Source: Pyxicephalus adspersus (Eukaryota; Chordata; Amphibia; Anura; Pyxicephalidae). From it: a stretch of DNA of 64,000 nucleotides. Numbering within the stretch: the stretch's first letter is position 1; every line of letters begins with the position of its first letter. Positions 60,510 through 64,000 of this stretch are shown here, in pieces. Position numbers and translations under genes: made by a program. Below the pieces are notes generated by a model. That model did no database searches. It saw only the letters and a list, made by a program, of their open reading frames with translations, and was not told the DNA's origin. The stretch lies in contig NC_092862.1 of NCBI RefSeq assembly GCF_032062135.1, forward strand, positions 95,625,248 through 95,689,247, in the 5' to 3' direction.

Positions 60510-60832
60510 TATTATTATTACACAGTATATAGCGCCATCACATTACGCAGCGCTGTACAAAGTCCATAGTCGTGTCACTGGCTGTCCCTAAAAGGAGTTC
60601 ACAATCTAATGTCCCTATGTCACCATAGTCATATGTCATCAATGAAGTCTAAGGTCAATTTTTAGGGGAAGCCAATTAACCTCCTAGCATGTTTTTGGAA
60701 TGTGGGAGGGAACCCATGCAAACATGGGAAGAACCTGCAAACTCCATGCAGATAGTGTCCTGGCTAGGAATAGAACCTGGAACCTAGCGCTGCAAGGGCC
60801 GGAGTGCTAACCCCTGAACCACCGTGCTGCCC
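60510..60832 (-). mobile_element. tRNA-derived SINE, minus strand
   Basis: Reverse-oriented full copy: the tail (ATTATTATTACACAGTATAT, AGCGCCATCACATTACGCAG) comes first, and the head ends at GGTTCAGGGGTTAGCACTCC as read on the minus strand. The same family as 24118 and 32182. Confidence 0.75.
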
Positions 60833-61547
60833 TTTTTGCACTCCTTTCCTACCAGTACTGCCCCTGTTGCTCACTGCAACAAATGTTCTGGTCCTTCTGG
60901 CTGGCTCAAAGCATTTCACTTTAACACACATGCTTTTAATGCACCACAGAGCCAAAGTGGGGTAAATGAACCTTTGTTTGCAATATACCCAATATTGTCT
61001 TGTTTTGGAGTCCTAGTGTATAATACCTTTATTTAAGTTGATTAGCGAAACATCTCTCTACAAACATTTTTTAAGTTCCTTTTTAGAAATAAAGTAGGCA
61101 AAAGTAGTTGCCTATCCTATTTTCTATATGTATAAAAATGTTAATAATGCTAGTACTTCAGGCACTTCTACCTAAAATAATGTTATTGTCACCTGCAGTT
61201 ATGTGGACATTGTGATACTTAAATTGATTTTTTGCAAGCTTCAATTACGGTTGTGAAGTCTGAGTTTGCACTGCTTTCCTGGTTATTTTGTACTCGTAAC
61301 TTTTTAACAAAGTTATGCTTTGTGCCTTAAACCACCAAAAAATTATAACCCCTAGATATGTTGTGTTAAATCAAAATTAATCAGTGTTTCTGCCTCATCA
61401 CGGGACAGTTCTGTTTATTTAATACCATAGGAAGGTCTTTTATAATGTTTTTCCCTGGAGTGGCTACATGGTTGATCACTGTAAACATGATATAGTAAAA
61501 ATAGTGACTGTTGTGTTCTGTGTTGATCATTACTCTTTCTTCCACAT

Positions 61548-61613
61548 CCCTATTTAATGTACAGCACTGCATAATATTTAGGCGCTATATAAATCCTGTT
61601 TAATAATAATAAT
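61548..61613 (+). mobile_element. L2-type 3' tail
   Basis: CCCTATTTAATGTACAGCAC, TTAGGCGCTATATAAATCCT and GTTTAATAATAATAAT closely match 46557-46622. Confidence 0.7.
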
Positions 61614-62985
61614 GCTTATCAAAATAACCCCATTTTGCGGCAGCTGTAAAAGTAATTTAGTTTATAGGGATTGAGGCAAGTCTTTTGAGTGTGTGGACTA
61701 TTGGGATATATTTATCCCTGATCTATTTTGTTATATCAATATTTTAAATGTTTATTTGTGCAATAGTAATCACTAATTTCCAGAATGTTTGTTCAGATAA
61801 TTTCCTATAGCAAACAACAAATCGTTTTGCCAACCTTGTCTCTGAAGGTTAGCTTTTGCCTTCAGCAAAAATCTTTACTGCCATACCATTGCTAACTTCA
61901 CCTAATAGTAAAGTCTATCTCTGTGTGTGTTGTGCTGTGTATTTTAAATGATTGCATGGAAAAGTCTTAATAAAATAGTTTTGCCCTTTTAATTTTACAC
62001 AAAACCTATTATTTTATTACAAAATTTATGCTTTAACAATCAGTCTCAACATGTTGTTAGAGTAGGGGAGGTTAAAATCTTGATTTATATTTCCTAGTCC
62101 TGTGTCTGGTTGGAGGGATTTTATTTACTTTCCTATTTTATAAATGCAACACAAAGGGAGTGTAGGTTCTCCTAAACAAGTGTTACTGGAATTTCTGCCT
62201 CTTTAAATGTATTTTTTTCTGTTTGGGTGACTACAACAGATTTGCATTGCCTATCACATTCTGTTTGGTGAAGTCTTTAGTAGGTTTTTAAATCACATCT
62301 GCAAAACATCTTGTATCTTCCTGATAAATGTATTTTAAAATGCAGTAGTTTCATTTGTGATAAATGTTGCCATCATCTCATTATAAAGATGCCAAGTTTG
62401 TGCAAAATATAAGAGGAAATTTATAGAGCATTGAAAGTCGCCTTAAATTCATTGTAAATATGGACTATGCCATACTTTTATTATGATGTGAACCAGTCAC
62501 CGTGCTAAATGTTTTAAAATTACATATTTTCTTTATCCAGATACCTTGTAAAAGATGAGCATGATAAGTAAACATGAAGCTAACTTTTTTTCTTTTTCAC
62601 TGTTTCTCTCCACATGTCCTCATGGATTGTTTTTCTGCTTCTTGAACATCTGTGATTCGGCTAATACCTGAAATCTTTCAATGCTGGATGTTGGTTATTT
62701 ACAAAGTAGCTGTAAGTAGTGCCCATTTATCCATTTCATTTTCTTTGACTCTCTTTTTTTCTCCATTATTGCTTATAAGGTGTCTGAGTGTTAAAGTGTG
62801 AAATAGCACCTAGACATGTAAAAAAGGAAATGCTATGCAATCTGTTTGTAGTTTATTAAAAAAAACTTACAATCAAACAAATGCAAAGTAAATTGCATGC
62901 TTCTCATGAATTTCATGTTCTCTGCTCAGTGAAAGTCATTAGGATTTTGATGACCTGTGTTGATATGCACTCCTACAACACTTCA
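61614..62985 (+). other. SEPTIN7 intron 1, no defined feature
   Basis: AT-rich unique sequence. An AG-free stretch near 62577-62704 is noted among the findings. Confidence 0.45.
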
Positions 62986-62999
62986 GGAAAAACACCCTA

Positions 63000-63225
63000 A
63001 AAGCAGACCTATCACCAAAATGTTTACTTTACATTAAAGGGTTATCTTCTTTTTTTAAAAAAAAAATAATAATAAAAAGGTAAGCCCCTCCCCTTCTGTC
63101 TTTACTGCACTAGAGAGAATGGGAGTGCAGAGCCCTATTCTGTCTGCCATGTTATGCATCCCAGGAGGCTTTAGGTCGGCTGGCCCTTCTAAGATCAGTG
63201 CTCCAATGTTTTTCAAAAAATTTTT
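63000..63225. repeat. Dispersed repeat family A
   Basis: Contains CCCCTCCCCTTCTG, GCATCCCAGGAGGCTTTAGG and GGCCCTTCTAAG, as in the other family A copies. Confidence 0.45.
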
Positions 63226-64000
63226 TTTTTTAAATGTTCCTATTTATTAAAAGCATTCTTTGAGCACCAATCAGGTAACTTTGCCTGTATGTTGTCATGT
63301 CATTAGTCTGCTGCAAACAGGAGGAAGCATTTCCTCAGTCTTCACTCCCGGTCCTCAAACCCCTCACTGTAACAAGGCTAGAGGCTGCAGCAGAAGGCCT
63401 AAAATTGCTAATGCACAGATTTACACAATTGTCATTTCTGAGCTATCTCAGTCCAGGAAGCAGATGCTAACCCTGGATGATGTCAGAACAAAGACGCTGC
63501 CATTTTTCTGATGTGAAAATGGGATGAATGTATTTTTGGCAATAATTATGTGCTCTCTGTGAGAGGTAATATATATCTCTGGTACACAGACTTAATACTC
63601 ATTTTAATAGTTATAACACTAATGAATAAAGAAAATCTGGTTTGGCACCTTGTTTTTAAACAAATATTACTTTACCACATGTCATTGCAATGAAATGTTT
63701 TCCCAGGCACACCACCCGGCACCCCTCAGCAGCCACCTGACTGTCTTCAGACAACTGCTTAGGGCAAAATATTACACTAAAATGATTGCACAAACCATGG
63801 GACACTACAAATATGGGTTACATTAACGGGGCACTAAAAAATTGGAGCATAATTGAGAAACAATGCAAAATTGGTGCATACTAAGGGTTGGACATTGCAA
63901 AGATTGGAAGTATTGGTGGGCAGTAGAAAGGGGCAACAGTTATGGAGGTTACTGGATACCTATGGCATGAACAACTGGGAACACTAAATTTGTTGTGTGT
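63226..64000 (+). other. SEPTIN7 intron 1, end of window
   Basis: Unique sequence. CACCACCCGGCACCCCTCAG near 63711 may be a reversed scrap of family B. No exon is supported. Confidence 0.4.

Overview
This is vertebrate nuclear DNA, most likely from a frog (inference). It is AT-rich and intron-rich, with only a few hundred bases of recognisable coding sequence and many DNA transposons, SINEs and L2/CR1-type fragments. One gene is certain: HERPUD2 on the minus strand. Eight coding exons with canonical splice sites join in phase to give 392 residues with the full vertebrate domain plan. A divergent plus-strand gene begins at about 49.2 kb in a CpG-rich region. Only its first exon is here, and I call it SEPTIN7 mainly because SEPTIN7 lies head-to-head with HERPUD2 in other vertebrates.

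Layout. 0.2-1.4 kb: HERPUD2 3' UTR. 1.4-15.4 kb: HERPUD2 exons 9 to 2, with introns carrying a TTAA-flanked element, an L2-like fragment, L1-type 3' sequence, a decayed Tc1-like transposon and microsatellites. 15.5-17.7 kb: first intron with a Harbinger-type MITE, then a probable non-coding exon 1 and promoter. 17.7-19.65 kb: a fold-back element about 50 bp beyond the proposed transcription start. 19.7-48.2 kb: 31-kb intergenic region made largely of repeats: two skewed minisatellites, four more Harbinger-type elements, Tc1-like, hAT-like and piggyBac-like non-autonomous elements, tRNA-derived SINEs and L2 tails. 48.5-49.3 kb: CpG-rich SEPTIN7 promoter and exon 1. 49.3-64 kb: SEPTIN7 intron 1, with few old repeats.

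No complete transposase, virus, CRISPR array, rRNA or free-standing tRNA gene is visible. The most interesting signals are: (i) three dispersed copies of a three-way-junction motif with hammerhead-ribozyme-like core bases, with stem II keeping its pairing despite sequence change; (ii) non-autonomous elements carrying internal tandem arrays or palindromes; (iii) a three-level nest of elements whated by an unoccupied copy of the innermost site elsewhere in the window; (iv) two short open frames with exon-like splice signals outside known genes.
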